This document shows positions 49,353 to 58,913 of a stretch of DNA of 64,000 nucleotides, one piece after another (the first letter of the stretch is position 1; the number at the start of each line of letters is the position of its first letter). Source of the DNA: Arthrobacter sp. NEB 688. Its GTDB lineage: Bacteria > Actinomycetota > Actinomycetes > Actinomycetales > Dermatophilaceae. Below the pieces are notes generated by a model. The model was given only the letters and a program-made list of their open reading frames with translations. It was not told the origin of the DNA and made no database searches. The stretch covers positions 558,001 through 622,000 of the forward strand of contig NZ_CP053707.1 in assembly GCF_013201035.1 (NCBI RefSeq), given 5' to 3'. The translations under genes and the position numbers were made by a program.

Positions 49353-50404
49353 CAGATCCCCTTGACCCGGCGGACGACGAGGACGAGCACCGGGGCGCCG
49401 AGCACCGCGCAGACGATGCCGACCTGCACCTCGGACGGCGGCGCCACGAGGCGGCCGACGACGTCGGCGAGGACGACGAAGGCGGGCCCGAGCAGCGCCG
49501 ACACGAGGAGCACGCGGCGGTGCCCCACGCCGACGAGGACCCGCACGAGGTGGGGGACGACCAGCCCGACGAAGGCGATGGGGCCGGCGAGCGCGGTGGC
49601 GGTGGCGGCGAGCAGGACGGCGCCGGCCGCGGCGAGCCCGCGGTGCAGCACGACGTTCTGGCCGAGCCCGCGCGCGAGGTCGTCGCCGAGCGCGACCGCG
49701 TCGAGCGTCGGGCCGGAGGTGAGGGCGAGGGCGGCACCGACGAGGAGGAAGGGCAGGACGTCGAGGACCTGGCCGGCGTCCCGGCCGGCGACCGAGCCCA
49801 CCTGCCAGAAGCGGAAGCTGTCGAGCGAGCCGCGGTCGGTGACGAGCACGGCGCCGATGAGGCTCTGCGCGAGGGCCATCACGGCGGCGCCGGCGAGGGC
49901 CATCGAGACCGGCGCGCTGGCGCGCGGGGCCATGAGGGTGAGCGACTGCACGAGGACCGCGACGAGGAGGGTGCCGACGATCGCGGCGACCACGTAGCCG
50001 CCGACCGAGTCCAGGCCGAGGAAGCGGATGCCGAGCACGACCGCCAGCGCGGCGCCGGAGTTGAGCCCGAGGATGCCGGGCTCCGCGACCGGGTTGCGGC
50101 TCAGGCCCTGGAGGACGACCCCGGAGAGCGCGACCGCCGCCCCGACGACGAGGCCGATGACGGTGCGGTCGACGCGCGAGGCGACGATCGCGGCCGTCTC
50201 GGGGTCGGCCCCGCCGCCGGTCAGTGCGTCGAGGACGGCGCCGGGGGCCAGGTGCTGCACCCCGAGGAGGAGGGAGGCCGTGACGGCCGCGAGGACGACG
50301 AGGGCCGACCCCCCGAGCACCCACGGGAGGGCGACGCGCGCCGCCCCGGCCCGCGACCCCGTGGTGGGGGCGGGCCGGGTCGGCGGGGCGACCGTGGTGC
50401 TCAC
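49352..50404 (-). CDS. FecCD-family iron-siderophore permease (first)
   Basis: 350-aa permease. RTVIGLVVGAAVALSGVVLQGLSRNPVAEPGILGLNSGAALAVV is the canonical FecCD opening and AGPIAFVGLVVPHLVR the conserved loop that contacts the ATPase. GTG start overlaps the binding-protein stop by GTGA. Pairs with the second permease to form the membrane channel. Confidence 0.92.
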   Translation of the reverse strand: MSTTVAPPTRPAPTTGSRAGAARVALPWVLGGSALVVLAAVTASLLLGVQHLAPGAVLDALTGGGADPETAAIVASRVDRTVIGLVVGAAVALSGVVLQGLSRNPVAEPGILGLNSGAALAVVLGIRFLGLDSVGGYVVAAIVGTLLVAVLVQSLTLMAPRASAPVSMALAGAAVMALAQSLIGAVLVTDRGSLDSFRFWQVGSVAGRDAGQVLDVLPFLLVGAALALTSGPTLDAVALGDDLARGLGQNVVLHRGLAAAGAVLLAATATALAGPIAFVGLVVPHLVRVLVGVGHRRVLLVSALLGPAFVVLADVVGRLVAPPSEVQVGIVCAVLGAPVLVLVVRRVKGI

Positions 50405-51456
50405 GCCGCGGGCTCGCCCTTGACGGCGGAGGCGAGCTTGGGCAGGAAGTCCTCGACGGCCGTGCGCACCGACAGCGGGCTCGGCAGCGACATCGACAGG
50501 GCCACCTCGTTGTCGGCGCTCGCGACGTAGTGGCCGTCCTCGAGCGCGGGGATGCGCCCGATGAGCGCGTTCTCCCGCAGCTCGTCGGCGCCGGCGCCCT
50601 GCTCGGCGTAGAACACGACGACGTCGGCCTGCAGGCTGGACGCCTTCTCGGCGGAGAGGTTGGCGGTGAAGGCCGACGGGTCCTTGGCGCTCAGCTCGGC
50701 GACCGTCGGGGAGTCGGCGAACCCGAACTCGCGCAGCATCTGCGGGCGCAGGTCGGAGGTCGTGTAGAGGCCGATCGTGCTGAGGTCGGTCGGTGTGAAC
50801 CAGGCCCAGGCGGCGGTCTTGCCCTTGATCTCGGGGTGGGCGGCGACGGCGTCGGCGATGGTCTTCTCGGTGCTCGCGGTGAGGGCGGCGGCCTCGGTCG
50901 GCTTGCCGACGGCCTTCCCGATGGCGGCCACCTGGTCCTGCCACGGGGTGCCCCAGGCCTTGTCGGTCCACGGCACGGTCGGGGCGATCTTGGAGAGCTT
51001 GTCGTAGTCCTCCTGCGTCACACCGGAGCTGAGACCGAGGATGAGGTCCGGGGTCGTCGCGGCGATGTCGTCGAAGGGGATGCCGGCCGAGTCGTCGTAG
51101 CGGGTCATCCCGGAGGCGTCGGCGCCGATCTCCTGCACCTGCTCGTCGAACCAGTCGGTCGAGCCGGCGTCGTTGCCGCCCCAGGTGATCTTGGGGGCGC
51201 CGACCGGCACGATGCCGAGGGCGGCGAGGGTGTCGGCGTCGGCCCAGCCGACGGTCGCGATGCGGGTCGGGGCCTTGGTGACGGTCGTCGAGCCGTAGGC
51301 GTGCTCGATCGTCACGGGGAAGGCCGCCGCGTCCGCGGTGGCGCCGGCGGCCGCGGTCGAGGCGGCGCCGCCGGTCGGGCCGGTCGAGCAGGCGGCGAGG
51401 ACGAGGGCGGCTGCGGCGAGGGGGGCGGCGGCGAGCAGCCGGCGACGCGAGGGCAC
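50401..51456 (-). CDS. Iron-siderophore substrate-binding lipoprotein
   Basis: 351-aa periplasmic-type binding protein (class III, FhuD/FepB fold) anchored as a lipoprotein: signal with lipobox LAAC, Cys at residue 23. TRIATVGWADADTLAALGIVPVG, the backbone helix, and DLILGLSSGVTQEDYDKLSKIAPTVPW are typical. GTG start, GGAG upstream. First gene of the five-gene uptake operon; the DtxR-type box lies 33 nt before it. Confidence 0.93.
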   Translation of the reverse strand: MPSRRRLLAAAPLAAAALVLAACSTGPTGGAASTAAAGATADAAAFPVTIEHAYGSTTVTKAPTRIATVGWADADTLAALGIVPVGAPKITWGGNDAGSTDWFDEQVQEIGADASGMTRYDDSAGIPFDDIAATTPDLILGLSSGVTQEDYDKLSKIAPTVPWTDKAWGTPWQDQVAAIGKAVGKPTEAAALTASTEKTIADAVAAHPEIKGKTAAWAWFTPTDLSTIGLYTTSDLRPQMLREFGFADSPTVAELSAKDPSAFTANLSAEKASSLQADVVVFYAEQGAGADELRENALIGRIPALEDGHYVASADNEVALSMSLPSPLSVRTAVEDFLPKLASAVKGEPAA

Positions 51457-51488
51457 GATGGACTCCAGTCGGGTAAGGCTTGACTTAC

Positions 51489-51507
51489 TTAGGTGAGCCT
51501 CACCTTA
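51489..51507 (-). promoter_or_regulatory. DtxR/IdeR iron box
   Basis: TTAGGTGAGCCTCACCTTA, with perfect 7-bp arms AGGTGAG and CTCACCT around one C. It agrees with the 19-bp iron box consensus at most positions and overlaps the expected promoter of the siderophore operon, so iron-bound DtxR/IdeR should repress uptake when iron is plentiful. Confidence 0.85.
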
Positions 51508-51580
51508 TCCTCACCCGCTGGCCTCTCGTCAACCTCCCTCAACCCTCGACCCGGCACCCCCTCTCTCCCCGCCGATGACC

Positions 51581-51646
51581 CCGTCGAGTGAGCAGAACAC
51601 GCCGTGTGCGGCGGACCGCAGACGGCGTGTTCTGTTCGCTCGACGG
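51581..51646. terminator. Long palindrome, family 2, copy B
   Basis: Arms 51581-51605 and 51622-51646, 23 of 25 paired, 16-nt loop. The arm begins CCGTCGAGTGAGCAGAACAC. It is 9 nt beyond the stop of the minus-strand ABC permease gene, fitting a terminator before the iron operon's promoter. Sequence closely follows the palindrome at 12200-12259. Confidence 0.75.
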
Positions 51647-51655
51647 GTGAAGGGT

Positions 51656-52882
51656 CTACTCGGGGGCGACCCAGGCCTGCTTCATCGACAGCTTGCCGCT
51701 CGTCTGGAGCAGCGCCCGGCGGTAGAGCCGCTCGGCCACCCGGATGACGAGCAGGGCCGTCGCGACGAGGAGGCCGAGCGCGATGACCGCCTCCCACCAG
51801 TGCGCGGTGCCCTCGAGGACCCGCGTCGGCATGAGGACGGCCGAGAACGGCGGGACGTACGAGGCGACGACCTTGGCCGTCCCGTCGAGGAACAGCGACC
51901 CGAAGAAGACCGCCATGACGAGCATGGTCATCGGCGTCGCGGTGCTCTGGACCTCCTCGGTGCGCGAGGCGAGCGCGCCGGCGACCGCCCAGAGCGCGGC
52001 GAGCGCCACGAACCCGGCGACGAAGAACACGAGGAACCACACGACCGGGCCGCTGACCGCGGTAACGAGGGACGAGTACGGCGTCAGCGACAGCCCCACG
52101 AGTCCGACCCCGGCGTAGAGCAGCATCTGGGCGATGGCGAGCACGCTGTTGCCGATGATCTTGCCGATGAGCAGCTGCCGCACCGGGATCGACGTCGCGA
52201 TGATCTCGACGATGCGCGACTGCTTCTCCTCGACGACGCTGTTGGCCAGGGTGATGCCGAAGGTCAGCGTCGCGATGTAGAAGAGGAACGCGAAGGCGAA
52301 CGCGACCCCCTGCGCGAGCCCCGACCGCTCCGCGTCGCCGGTCAGCAGCGTCGTCGTGACCCGGCTGCCGGCCTCGAGCCGCTCGACGGTGGTACCGAGC
52401 TCGTCGGCCTGCTGCGCGAGGGTCGCCTGCCGGACGACCTCCTGCGTGACGCGGGTCAGGGAGTCCTGCTCCTCGGTGTCCGAGGTCAGCACCCAGCCGC
52501 CGTCGACGCGGTGCAGCCACGCGTCGGCGTCGCCGGACCTCACGAGCTCGCGGGCGGCGGCGTCGTCGGCCGCGGGGTCGACGCTCACCTCCACCCCGTC
52601 GTCGATGCCGGTCGCCGAGGACGCGAGCCGGTCGGCCATCGCCCGGTCGGCGCTCGTCGCCGCGACCGTGTAGGTGCTCGTGCGTTCGGCGCTCCAGGCC
52701 TGCCAGCCCATGAACGCGGCGATGAGGACGAGGGTCACGACCGTGCCGATGACGAAGGCGCGGTCGGTCAGCTTGACGACGACCTCGCGGCGGGCGACGA
52801 GCGTCCAGGCCGCACGGCCGGCCACCGGCTCGTCGGCGCCGGGGGCCTCGGGGGTCTGCGGGGGCGTCAGCAGCGTGGTCAT
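51656..52882 (-). CDS. ABC-2 type (NatB-like) exporter permease
   Basis: 408-aa permease: one N-terminal helix, an extracytoplasmic region of about 160 residues rich in acidic residues, then five helices in the C-terminal half. The block ANSVVEEKQSRIVEIIATS is the hallmark of NatB-type ABC permeases. GTG/ATG choice: ATG 52882 overlaps the ATPase stop by one base (TGATG). Sodium or drug export are the roles known for relatives; neither is demonstrated. Confidence 0.88.
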   Translation of the reverse strand: MTTLLTPPQTPEAPGADEPVAGRAAWTLVARREVVVKLTDRAFVIGTVVTLVLIAAFMGWQAWSAERTSTYTVAATSADRAMADRLASSATGIDDGVEVSVDPAADDAAARELVRSGDADAWLHRVDGGWVLTSDTEEQDSLTRVTQEVVRQATLAQQADELGTTVERLEAGSRVTTTLLTGDAERSGLAQGVAFAFAFLFYIATLTFGITLANSVVEEKQSRIVEIIATSIPVRQLLIGKIIGNSVLAIAQMLLYAGVGLVGLSLTPYSSLVTAVSGPVVWFLVFFVAGFVALAALWAVAGALASRTEEVQSTATPMTMLVMAVFFGSLFLDGTAKVVASYVPPFSAVLMPTRVLEGTAHWWEAVIALGLLVATALLVIRVAERLYRRALLQTSGKLSMKQAWVAPE

Positions 52883-53763
52883 CAGGCGGCCACCTCTCGG
52901 TAGATGTCGGCCAGGGCCGGTCGGACGGGGGCGAACTCGCGGACGGCACCGCGGCTCGTGGCCTCGCGCAGGACCGCCTGCTCGGCGCCCTCCTCGACGA
53001 CCTCGATGAGCGCGGTGCGGCCGTCGACGTCGACGACGTGGATGCCGCGCTGCTCGCGCACCCACCCGGCGTCGCCCTCGAGGCCGAGGTGGTAGCGGAC
53101 GGGCCCGCGCGAGCGCAGCTCGTCGGCTCCCCCGGCGGCGACGACGCGCCCGCGCGAGAGGATGACGAGGCGGTCGCAGAGCCGCTCGACGAGGTCGAGC
53201 TGGTGGCTGGAGAAGAGCACGGGCACACCGGTGCTCGCGTGCTCGCGCAGCATGTCGGCCATCGAGTCGACGGCCGTCGGGTCGAGGCCGGAGAACGGCT
53301 CGTCGAGGACGAGCGCCGTCGGACGGTGCAGCAGCGCGGCGACGACCTGCACCCGCTGCTGGTTGCCCAGGCTCAGCTCCTGCAGCCGGTCGCCCGCCCG
53401 CCCGGCGAGGCCGAAGCGCTCGAGGTGCTCCTGCGCCGCGCGCCGCGCCGCGCCGGCCTCCATCCCCTTGAGCTGCGCGAGGTAGACGAGCTGGTCGAGG
53501 ACGCGCTGCTTCGGGTAGAGGCCGCGCTCCTCCGGCATGTAGCCGAAGCGCCGCTGGTCCTGCGCGGTGACCGGCCGGCCGCGCCACAGCACCTCGCCGC
53601 CGTCGATCCCGAGGACGCCCATGACCATCCGCATGGTCGTCGTCTTGCCCGCGCCGTTGCCGCCGACGAACCCGGTGAGGATGCCGTCGCGGACGTCGAA
53701 GCTGACGCCGTCGACGGCGGTCGTGTCACCGAAGCGCCGGGTGAGGTCCTTGATCTCCAACAT
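52882..53763 (-). CDS. ABC transporter ATP-binding protein (NatA-like)
   Basis: 293-aa ATPase. Walker A GGNGAGKTTTM (one residue off from the usual GPNGAGKTT: Gly for Pro), signature LSLGNQQRVQVVAALL and Walker B ALVLDEPFSGLDP; the C-terminal about 80 residues form the extended domain seen in NatA-type proteins. Pairs with the permease gene downstream. TAGCGT lies 7 nt upstream of the ATG. Confidence 0.92.
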   Translation of the reverse strand: MLEIKDLTRRFGDTTAVDGVSFDVRDGILTGFVGGNGAGKTTTMRMVMGVLGIDGGEVLWRGRPVTAQDQRRFGYMPEERGLYPKQRVLDQLVYLAQLKGMEAGAARRAAQEHLERFGLAGRAGDRLQELSLGNQQRVQVVAALLHRPTALVLDEPFSGLDPTAVDSMADMLREHASTGVPVLFSSHQLDLVERLCDRLVILSRGRVVAAGGADELRSRGPVRYHLGLEGDAGWVREQRGIHVVDVDGRTALIEVVEEGAEQAVLREATSRGAVREFAPVRPALADIYREVAA

Positions 53764-53770
53764 GCCTCCG

Positions 53771-53776
53771 ACGCTA
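53771..53776 (-). promoter_or_regulatory. -10 box of the NatAB-like operon
   Basis: TAGCGT on the minus strand, 7 nt before the ATG at 53763. Intervening CGGAGGC could double as a ribosome site, so the leaderless reading is not certain here. Confidence 0.45.
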
Positions 53777-53815
53777 GGCGCCCGCGGCCGTCGGCGGATC
53801 CCCCCGCGGGTGGGT

Positions 53816-54502
53816 TCAGTCCTCCGCCGCGGTGATGAGGCCGGCCTCGTGCGCGAGGACGACGGCCTGCACCCGGTCGCGCAGCTGCAGCTTGGCGAGG
53901 CAGTTCGACACGTGCGTCTTGACCGTCGCCTCGCCGAGGAAGAGGGTGCGGGCGATCTCGCCGTTCGAGAGGCCGCGCCCGACGAGGACGAGCACCTCCC
54001 GCTCGCGGTCGGTCAGCCGCGCGAGGCCGGGCGGGTCGGGGCGCCGCGGGGCCGGGCGCTCGCTCGTCATCCGCTCGATGACCCGCCGGGTCACCTCCGG
54101 CGCGAGGATGCCGGAGCCGGAACCGACGACCCGGACGGCCTCGACGAGCTGCTCGGGCTCGGCGTTCTTGAGGAGGAAGCCGCTGGCCCCGGCGTCGAGG
54201 GCGTCGAAGAGGTAGTCGTCGCGGTCGAACGTCGTGAGCACGACGACCCGGCCGAGGTCCTCGGCGACGATGCGCCGGGTCGCCTCGATGCCGTCGAGCA
54301 CGGGCATCTGCACGTCCATGAGGACGACGTCGGGCCGGGTCTCGCGCGCGACGACGACGGCCTCGGCACCGTTCGCGGCCTGGCCGACGACCTCGAGGTC
54401 GTCCTCGACGGAGAGCATCATCGTGAAGCCGGAGCGGACCATCGCGTGGTCGTCGACGAGCAGGACGCGCAGGGGTGCGGCCGGGTCGGAGGCCGCGCTC
54501 AC
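53816..54502 (-). CDS. NarL/LuxR-type response regulator
   Basis: 228-aa regulator. Receiver domain residues 10-130 with phosphorylation Asp D63 (LMDVQMPVLDG), the Thr in VVLTTFDRDDY and Lys in GFLLKNAEPEQL; the LuxR HTH occupies the last 65 residues (LTDREREVLVLVGRGLSNGEIARTLFLGEATVKTHVSN). GTG start overlaps the histidine kinase stop by GTGA. It is immediately downstream of the NatAB-like operon promoter, which may be its target. Confidence 0.95.
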   Translation of the reverse strand: MSAASDPAAPLRVLLVDDHAMVRSGFTMMLSVEDDLEVVGQAANGAEAVVVARETRPDVVLMDVQMPVLDGIEATRRIVAEDLGRVVVLTTFDRDDYLFDALDAGASGFLLKNAEPEQLVEAVRVVGSGSGILAPEVTRRVIERMTSERPAPRRPDPPGLARLTDREREVLVLVGRGLSNGEIARTLFLGEATVKTHVSNCLAKLQLRDRVQAVVLAHEAGLITAAED

Positions 54503-55920
54503 CGCTCCACCGCCGCGGTGTCGGACAGCCCGTCCGGGCTGTCCGGGACGCCGGGCGCCGCGTCGCGCCACGGGTAGCGGGCCCGGACGCGGTAGCCACC
54601 GGTGGGCCGCGGCCCGATCTCGACGGTGCCGCGGTGTGACGCCGTCCGCTCGCGGATGCCGAGCTGCCCGAGGCCGCTGCCGGAGCTGCCGGCGCGTGGG
54701 CGGCCGTCGTCGACGACCTCGACCTCGGCGAACCCCGCGACGTCGTCGAGCCGGACCACGACCGAGACGCGCGTGGCGGTCGAGTGCTTCTCGACGTTGG
54801 TCAGCGCCTCCTGCACGGTGCGGTGGATGGAGTGGGCCAGCGCCGCGCCGAGCCGGGTGGCCGCGCCGGGCCGGGCCTCGACGACGTCGAGCGCGACCCG
54901 GCGGCCCGGGGTCGTGCAGGCGGCGACGAGGTCGGGCAGCTGGGCGAGCCCCGGCTGGGGGGCCCGCTCGGCGCCGGCGTCCTCCGGTGTCGCGCTCGGC
55001 CGCTCGACCTCCCGCAGCGTCCCGAGCAGCCCCCGCATCGAGGTGACCGCCTCGCGCGAGGAGCCCTCGATGCCGGCGAGCGCCGACCGGGTGGCGTCGG
55101 GGTCGCGGTCCATGACGCGCCGGGCGGCCGCGGCCTGGATGCCGATGACCGACACGTGGTGCGCGACGACGTCGTGCAGCTCGCGGGCGATGCGCAGCCG
55201 CTCCTCGGTGACCGCGCGCTGGCGCAGCGCCTCGGTCTGGCTCGTGATGGTCGCCGCCTGGCGCTCGAGCACGGCCCGGTCGCGGGCGGAGCGCCACTGC
55301 AGCTGGCCGATGACGACGGCGCCGCCGAAGTACACGACGTTGATGACGAGGGTGAGCAGGACCGCGGCGGGGATCTGCCCCATGACCCCGTACCGCTCGC
55401 CCGCGGTCGTCCCGTCGACGTAGTCCTGGGCGGCGTTGCCGATGGCGAACTGCAGCGCGATCCAGGTGAACATCACGACGACGATGACCCCGACGACGAC
55501 GAGCATCCAGCGGCGGTCGCGCGCCCAGGCCACCCCGGACATCAGCGCCACGAAGTAGAGGACCTGCATCGTGAACTGGCCCATGATCATCGGCATCGTC
55601 ACGCCGACGACGATCATGTGCAGCGCGGCGAGCACGGCCACGGTGACCGGCCACCGGCGCCGCCCGACGAGGAGCGCCGAGCCGGTGAGCACCGCGACCC
55701 ACTGGACCCACCACGGGGCATCCGTCTGGCGCAGCACGCCGACGCTGCGCACGAGCTCGAGCGCGACGAGGCCGAACACGGCCAGCCCCACGGCCCACCC
55801 GACGTCGGCGCGGCCGACCGGTGGGCGCGGGCGCTGCCAGGTCTCGTCGGCGCCGAACCACCCGGCCACGCGGGCGAGGGCGGGGCGCGCGGGCGGCGCC
55901 GGGCGCGCGGTGGTGGACAT
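54499..55920 (-). CDS. Sensor histidine kinase (NarL-type partner, HisKA_3)
   Basis: 473-aa membrane kinase with about five or six helices in residues 40-205 and a short linker. The dimerisation/phosphoacceptor motif is RIARELHDVVAHHVSVIG with H249; the ATPase domain is HATPase_c with N in EALTNVEKHS and the G-box GLGQLGIRERTASHRG. Signal unknown; the membrane region lacks a large sensor domain. Cognate of the response regulator. TAGGCT lies 7 nt before ATG. Confidence 0.94.
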   Translation of the reverse strand: MSTTARPAPPARPALARVAGWFGADETWQRPRPPVGRADVGWAVGLAVFGLVALELVRSVGVLRQTDAPWWVQWVAVLTGSALLVGRRRWPVTVAVLAALHMIVVGVTMPMIMGQFTMQVLYFVALMSGVAWARDRRWMLVVVGVIVVVMFTWIALQFAIGNAAQDYVDGTTAGERYGVMGQIPAAVLLTLVINVVYFGGAVVIGQLQWRSARDRAVLERQAATITSQTEALRQRAVTEERLRIARELHDVVAHHVSVIGIQAAAARRVMDRDPDATRSALAGIEGSSREAVTSMRGLLGTLREVERPSATPEDAGAERAPQPGLAQLPDLVAACTTPGRRVALDVVEARPGAATRLGAALAHSIHRTVQEALTNVEKHSTATRVSVVVRLDDVAGFAEVEVVDDGRPRAGSSGSGLGQLGIRERTASHRGTVEIGPRPTGGYRVRARYPWRDAAPGVPDSPDGLSDTAAVER

Positions 55921-55927
55921 GGCGCCC

Positions 55928-55933
55928 AGCCTA
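55928..55933 (-). promoter_or_regulatory. -10 box of the two-component operon
   Basis: TAGGCT on the minus strand, 7 nt upstream of the kinase ATG at 55920; leaderless-type. Confidence 0.5.
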
Positions 55934-56130
55934 GGTCGGGGCGTCGGCGCCCGCCCTCCCCCGCCGGGAGGAGGTCGCCCCCACCGCAGGGAGGACGCCC
56001 CCGGGGGCGGCACCGGTGCCAGACTCGGTCCGAGATCCCCGGGTCGGGGCTGTCGATCCGGGCGGCCCCCGGTCGTCACCGGGGTGTGGGGCGGCCCGTG
56101 GGAGGCGGCCCGGGACGAGAGGGACGTGTG

Positions 56131-56493
56131 ATGGCCGAGTACCTCCTGTACTTCAACCAGCAGTGGGTCGGCGAGCACCCGCCGGAGTGGTTCGCGTCGC
56201 GGGCCCCGCTCGCGCTGGCCGTCGTCGAGGAGATGCGCGCCGCCGGCGTGTACGTCTTCGCGGGCGGCCTGGAGGAGACCGCGCCGGTCTACTCGCTCGA
56301 CCCGACGGTCGGCGACGAGGTGCTCGTGACCGACGGCCCCTTCGTCGAGACCCAGGAGGTCCTCGGCGGGTTCGCGGTCGTCGACGTGCCCGACGACGCG
56401 GCCGCGAAGGAGTGGGGCGCGCGCATCTCGGCGGCCTGCGGGTGGCCGCACGAGGTCCGCCGCTTCGGCCGGCACCCCGACCTCCCGGCCTGA
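56131..56493 (+). CDS. YCII/DGPF family protein
   Basis: 120-aa protein. The YCII-related (DGPFAETKE) family signature appears as TDGPFVETQEVLGGFAVVDV, and the fold is a ferredoxin-like small dimer. The family is common near ECF sigma factors, but none is in this window. The N-terminal MAEYLLYFNQQWVGEH is typical. Function unknown. GAGAGGGACGTG before the ATG. Confidence 0.82.
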   Translation: MAEYLLYFNQQWVGEHPPEWFASRAPLALAVVEEMRAAGVYVFAGGLEETAPVYSLDPTVGDEVLVTDGPFVETQEVLGGFAVVDVPDDAAAKEWGARISAACGWPHEVRRFGRHPDLPA

Positions 56494-56521
56494 CCCGGTC
56501 GGCGGCGTCGGGCGCCCGACC

Positions 56522-57790
56522 TCAGCGGACGGGCGTCAGGACGTCGAGGCCGAGCACCGGGCGCAGCGCCTGCGGGACCACGACCGACCCGTCGGCCTGC
56601 TGGTGGTTCTCGAGGATGGCGACGAGCCAGCGCGTCGTGGCGAGCGTGCCGTTGAGCGTGGCCGCGACCTCGTTGCCCGCCTCGCCCTTGAAGCGGGTGT
56701 TGAGGCGGCGCGCCTGGAAGGTCGTGCAGTTCGAGGTCGAGGTCAGCTCGCGGTAGCGGCCCTGCGTCGGCACCCAGCCCTCGCAGTCGAACTTGCGCGC
56801 GGCCGGCCCGCCGAGGTCGCCCGCGGCGGTGTCGATGACCCGGTAGGGCACCTCGACGAGCGCGAGCATCTCCTGCTCGAGGGCGAGCAGGCGCTCGTGC
56901 TCGGCGGCGGCGTCCTCGGGGCGGCAGTAGACGAACATCTCGATCTTGTTGAACTGGTGCACCCGGATGATGCCGCGGGTGTCCTTGCCGTACGAGCCGG
57001 CCTCGCGGCGGTAGCAGGTCGACTGGCCGGCGTAGCGGACCGGGCCGGCCGAGAGGTCGACGACCTCGTCGGCGTGGAAGCCGGCGAGCGCGACCTCCGA
57101 GGTGCCGGTGAGGTAGAGGTCGTCGGCCTCGAGGCGGTAGACCTCGTCGGCGTGGTGGTCGAGGAACCCGGCGCCGGCCATGACCTCCGGCTTGACGAGG
57201 GTCGGGGTGATGAGGGGGACGAAGCCGAGACCGATCGCCTTCTGCATCGCGACGTGGAGCAGCGCCATCTCGAGCCGCGCGCCGACGCCCTTGAGGAAGT
57301 AGAAGCGCGAGCCGGCGACCTTCGCGCCGCGCTCCATGTCGAGCGCGTCGAGGCCCTCGGCGAGGGCGAGGTGGTCCTTCGGCTCGAAGCCCTCGGCCGC
57401 GAAGTCGCGCGGGGTCCCGACCTCCTCGAGCACGACGTAGTCGTCCTCGCCGCCCGCGGGGACCTCGGGCTCGACGACGTTGCCCATCGTCCGCACGAGC
57501 CGGTCGAGCTCGACCTGCGCCTCGTCGGCCGTGGCCGAGAGCGCCTTGACCTCGGCCGCGAGCTCCTTGGTGCGGGCGAGGAGCGCCTGCTTCTCGTCGC
57601 CCTGGGCCTTCGCGACGTCCTTGCCCATCGACTTCTGCTCGGCCCGCAGCCGCTCGAACGCGGTGAGCGAGGAGCGTCGGCGCTCGTCGGCGGCGAGCAC
57701 GGCGTCGACGACGCCGTCGTCCTCACCGCGGGCGCGCTGGCTCGCGCGCACCGTGTCGGGGTCCTCCCGGAGCAGCCTGATGTCGATCAC
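56522..57790 (-). CDS. serS: Seryl-tRNA synthetase
   Basis: 422-aa class II synthetase charging tRNA-Ser. N-terminal coiled-coil arm of about 100 residues (MIDIRLLRE start, [17 protein letters not shown]), then [11 protein letters not shown], motif 2 in [22 protein letters not shown] and motif 3 in [21 protein letters not shown] start with TAGACT 7 nt upstream, hence probably leaderless. Normal length. Monocistronic. The divergent DUF4328 gene starts 148 nt away. Confidence 0.97.
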   Translation of the reverse strand: MIDIRLLREDPDTVRASQRARGEDDGVVDAVLAADERRRSSLTAFERLRAEQKSMGKDVAKAQGDEKQALLARTKELAAEVKALSATADEAQVELDRLVRTMGNVVEPEVPAGGEDDYVVLEEVGTPRDFAAEGFEPKDHLALAEGLDALDMERGAKVAGSRFYFLKGVGARLEMALLHVAMQKAIGLGFVPLITPTLVKPEVMAGAGFLDHHADEVYRLEADDLYLTGTSEVALAGFHADEVVDLSAGPVRYAGQSTCYRREAGSYGKDTRGIIRVHQFNKIEMFVYCRPEDAAAEHERLLALEQEMLALVEVPYRVIDTAAGDLGGPAARKFDCEGWVPTQGRYRELTSTSNCTTFQARRLNTRFKGEAGNEVAATLNGTLATTRWLVAILENHQQADGSVVVPQALRPVLGLDVLTPVR

Positions 57791-57797
57791 GTCGGCG

Positions 57798-57803
57798 AGT
57801 CTA
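57798..57803 (-). promoter_or_regulatory. -10 box of serS
   Basis: TAGACT on the minus strand, 7 nt before the GTG. Confidence 0.5.
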
Positions 57804-57937
57804 ACGACGCCTCCGGGGGTGTCTCCCCACGGTTTTCCACAGGGCGGCCGATCCCGGCCGCGGCCGCACCGCCGGAGTTGTCCACATCCTCGCCGGAAGG
57901 GGGTGCGCGACGGGCCCGGTGAGGCCACACTCGGCCC

Positions 57938-58897
57938 ATGACCACGGGGGAACGGACGATGGCGGGGGCACCGGCGGGCTGGTACGACGACCCGCAGGAC
58001 GCGACGCGGCTGCGCAGGTGGGACGGCGTCGCGTGGACCGACGCGTGGATGGCCCGCGGGTCGGGCACGGCCGGCCTGCCGACGCTGCGGCCGGCGGTGG
58101 GCCACCGTGCCCCGCTGCCGGGCTGGCACCGCGACCCCGCCGACCCGACGCGCCACCGCTGGTGGGACGGCCACGCCTGGACGACCCGCGTCGTCGACGG
58201 TCCGCTCTTCCTCGAGCGGTCGCGGCTCGGGTCCGGGTTCGGCGCCCTGGGCCGGTTCCTGGCGGGCCTTCTCGCGCTCAACGCGCTCATCGCCGTCGCC
58301 GCGGTCGTAGTGGCCCTGTGGAGCCGGGCGGTCGTCGACCGCTGGTTGACCGACCTCGGCTCCGTCGATCCCGCGGAGGCGGAGCGCTACGACCGGATCT
58401 ACCTCGTCCTCGGCGGCGTCAGCGCGCTCGTCTACCTCGGGACGGGGGTGCTCTTCCTCGCGTGGCTGTGGAAGGCCTGCTCCTCGGACCGCGTGGACCC
58501 CGCCCGCCTCCGGTTCGCGCAGGGGTGGACGGTGGGCGCCTGGTTCGTGCCCTTCCTCAACCTCGTGCGGCCCTACGGGATCGTCGCCGACCTCTGCCGC
58601 GGCCTCGGCGAGCGGCTCCGGGGGCTGCCGCGCTGGCTGGTGCCGGCGTGGTGGGCGTCCTTCCTCGTCATGCTCGTCGCCGACTCGGCGTCCCGGGCCG
58701 TCGGGAACGCTGCGGACACGCGGGAGCCGATCGAGGCCCTCGAGCTGGTGCGTGACTGGGTGTGGGTGGATGCCGTCAACGGGGTGGTCACGGTCGTGGG
58801 TGCGGTGCTCGCGACGGTGCTCGTCCTCAGGGTGACCGCGGCCCTCGGGGCCGGGGAGCACGACGTGCCGCTGCCCGAGGCCCCGACGGCGGCCTGA
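57938..58897 (+). CDS. DUF4328 membrane protein with two DUF2510 motifs
   Basis: 319-aa protein. Residues 10-90 hold two DUF2510-type short motifs, [20 protein letters not shown] and [20 protein letters not shown], which are ligand- or protein-binding tryptophan-rich elements usual at actinobacterial N-termini. The C-terminal part has four helices of a DUF4328-type domain, with [26 protein letters not shown] and [21 protein letters not shown]. Unknown function. CACACT 6 nt before the ATG. Confidence 0.8.
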   Translation: MTTGERTMAGAPAGWYDDPQDATRLRRWDGVAWTDAWMARGSGTAGLPTLRPAVGHRAPLPGWHRDPADPTRHRWWDGHAWTTRVVDGPLFLERSRLGSGFGALGRFLAGLLALNALIAVAAVVVALWSRAVVDRWLTDLGSVDPAEAERYDRIYLVLGGVSALVYLGTGVLFLAWLWKACSSDRVDPARLRFAQGWTVGAWFVPFLNLVRPYGIVADLCRGLGERLRGLPRWLVPAWWASFLVMLVADSASRAVGNAADTREPIEALELVRDWVWVDAVNGVVTVVGAVLATVLVLRVTAALGAGEHDVPLPEAPTAA

Positions 58898-58913
58898 GCC
58901 GGCGGCCGGGACG

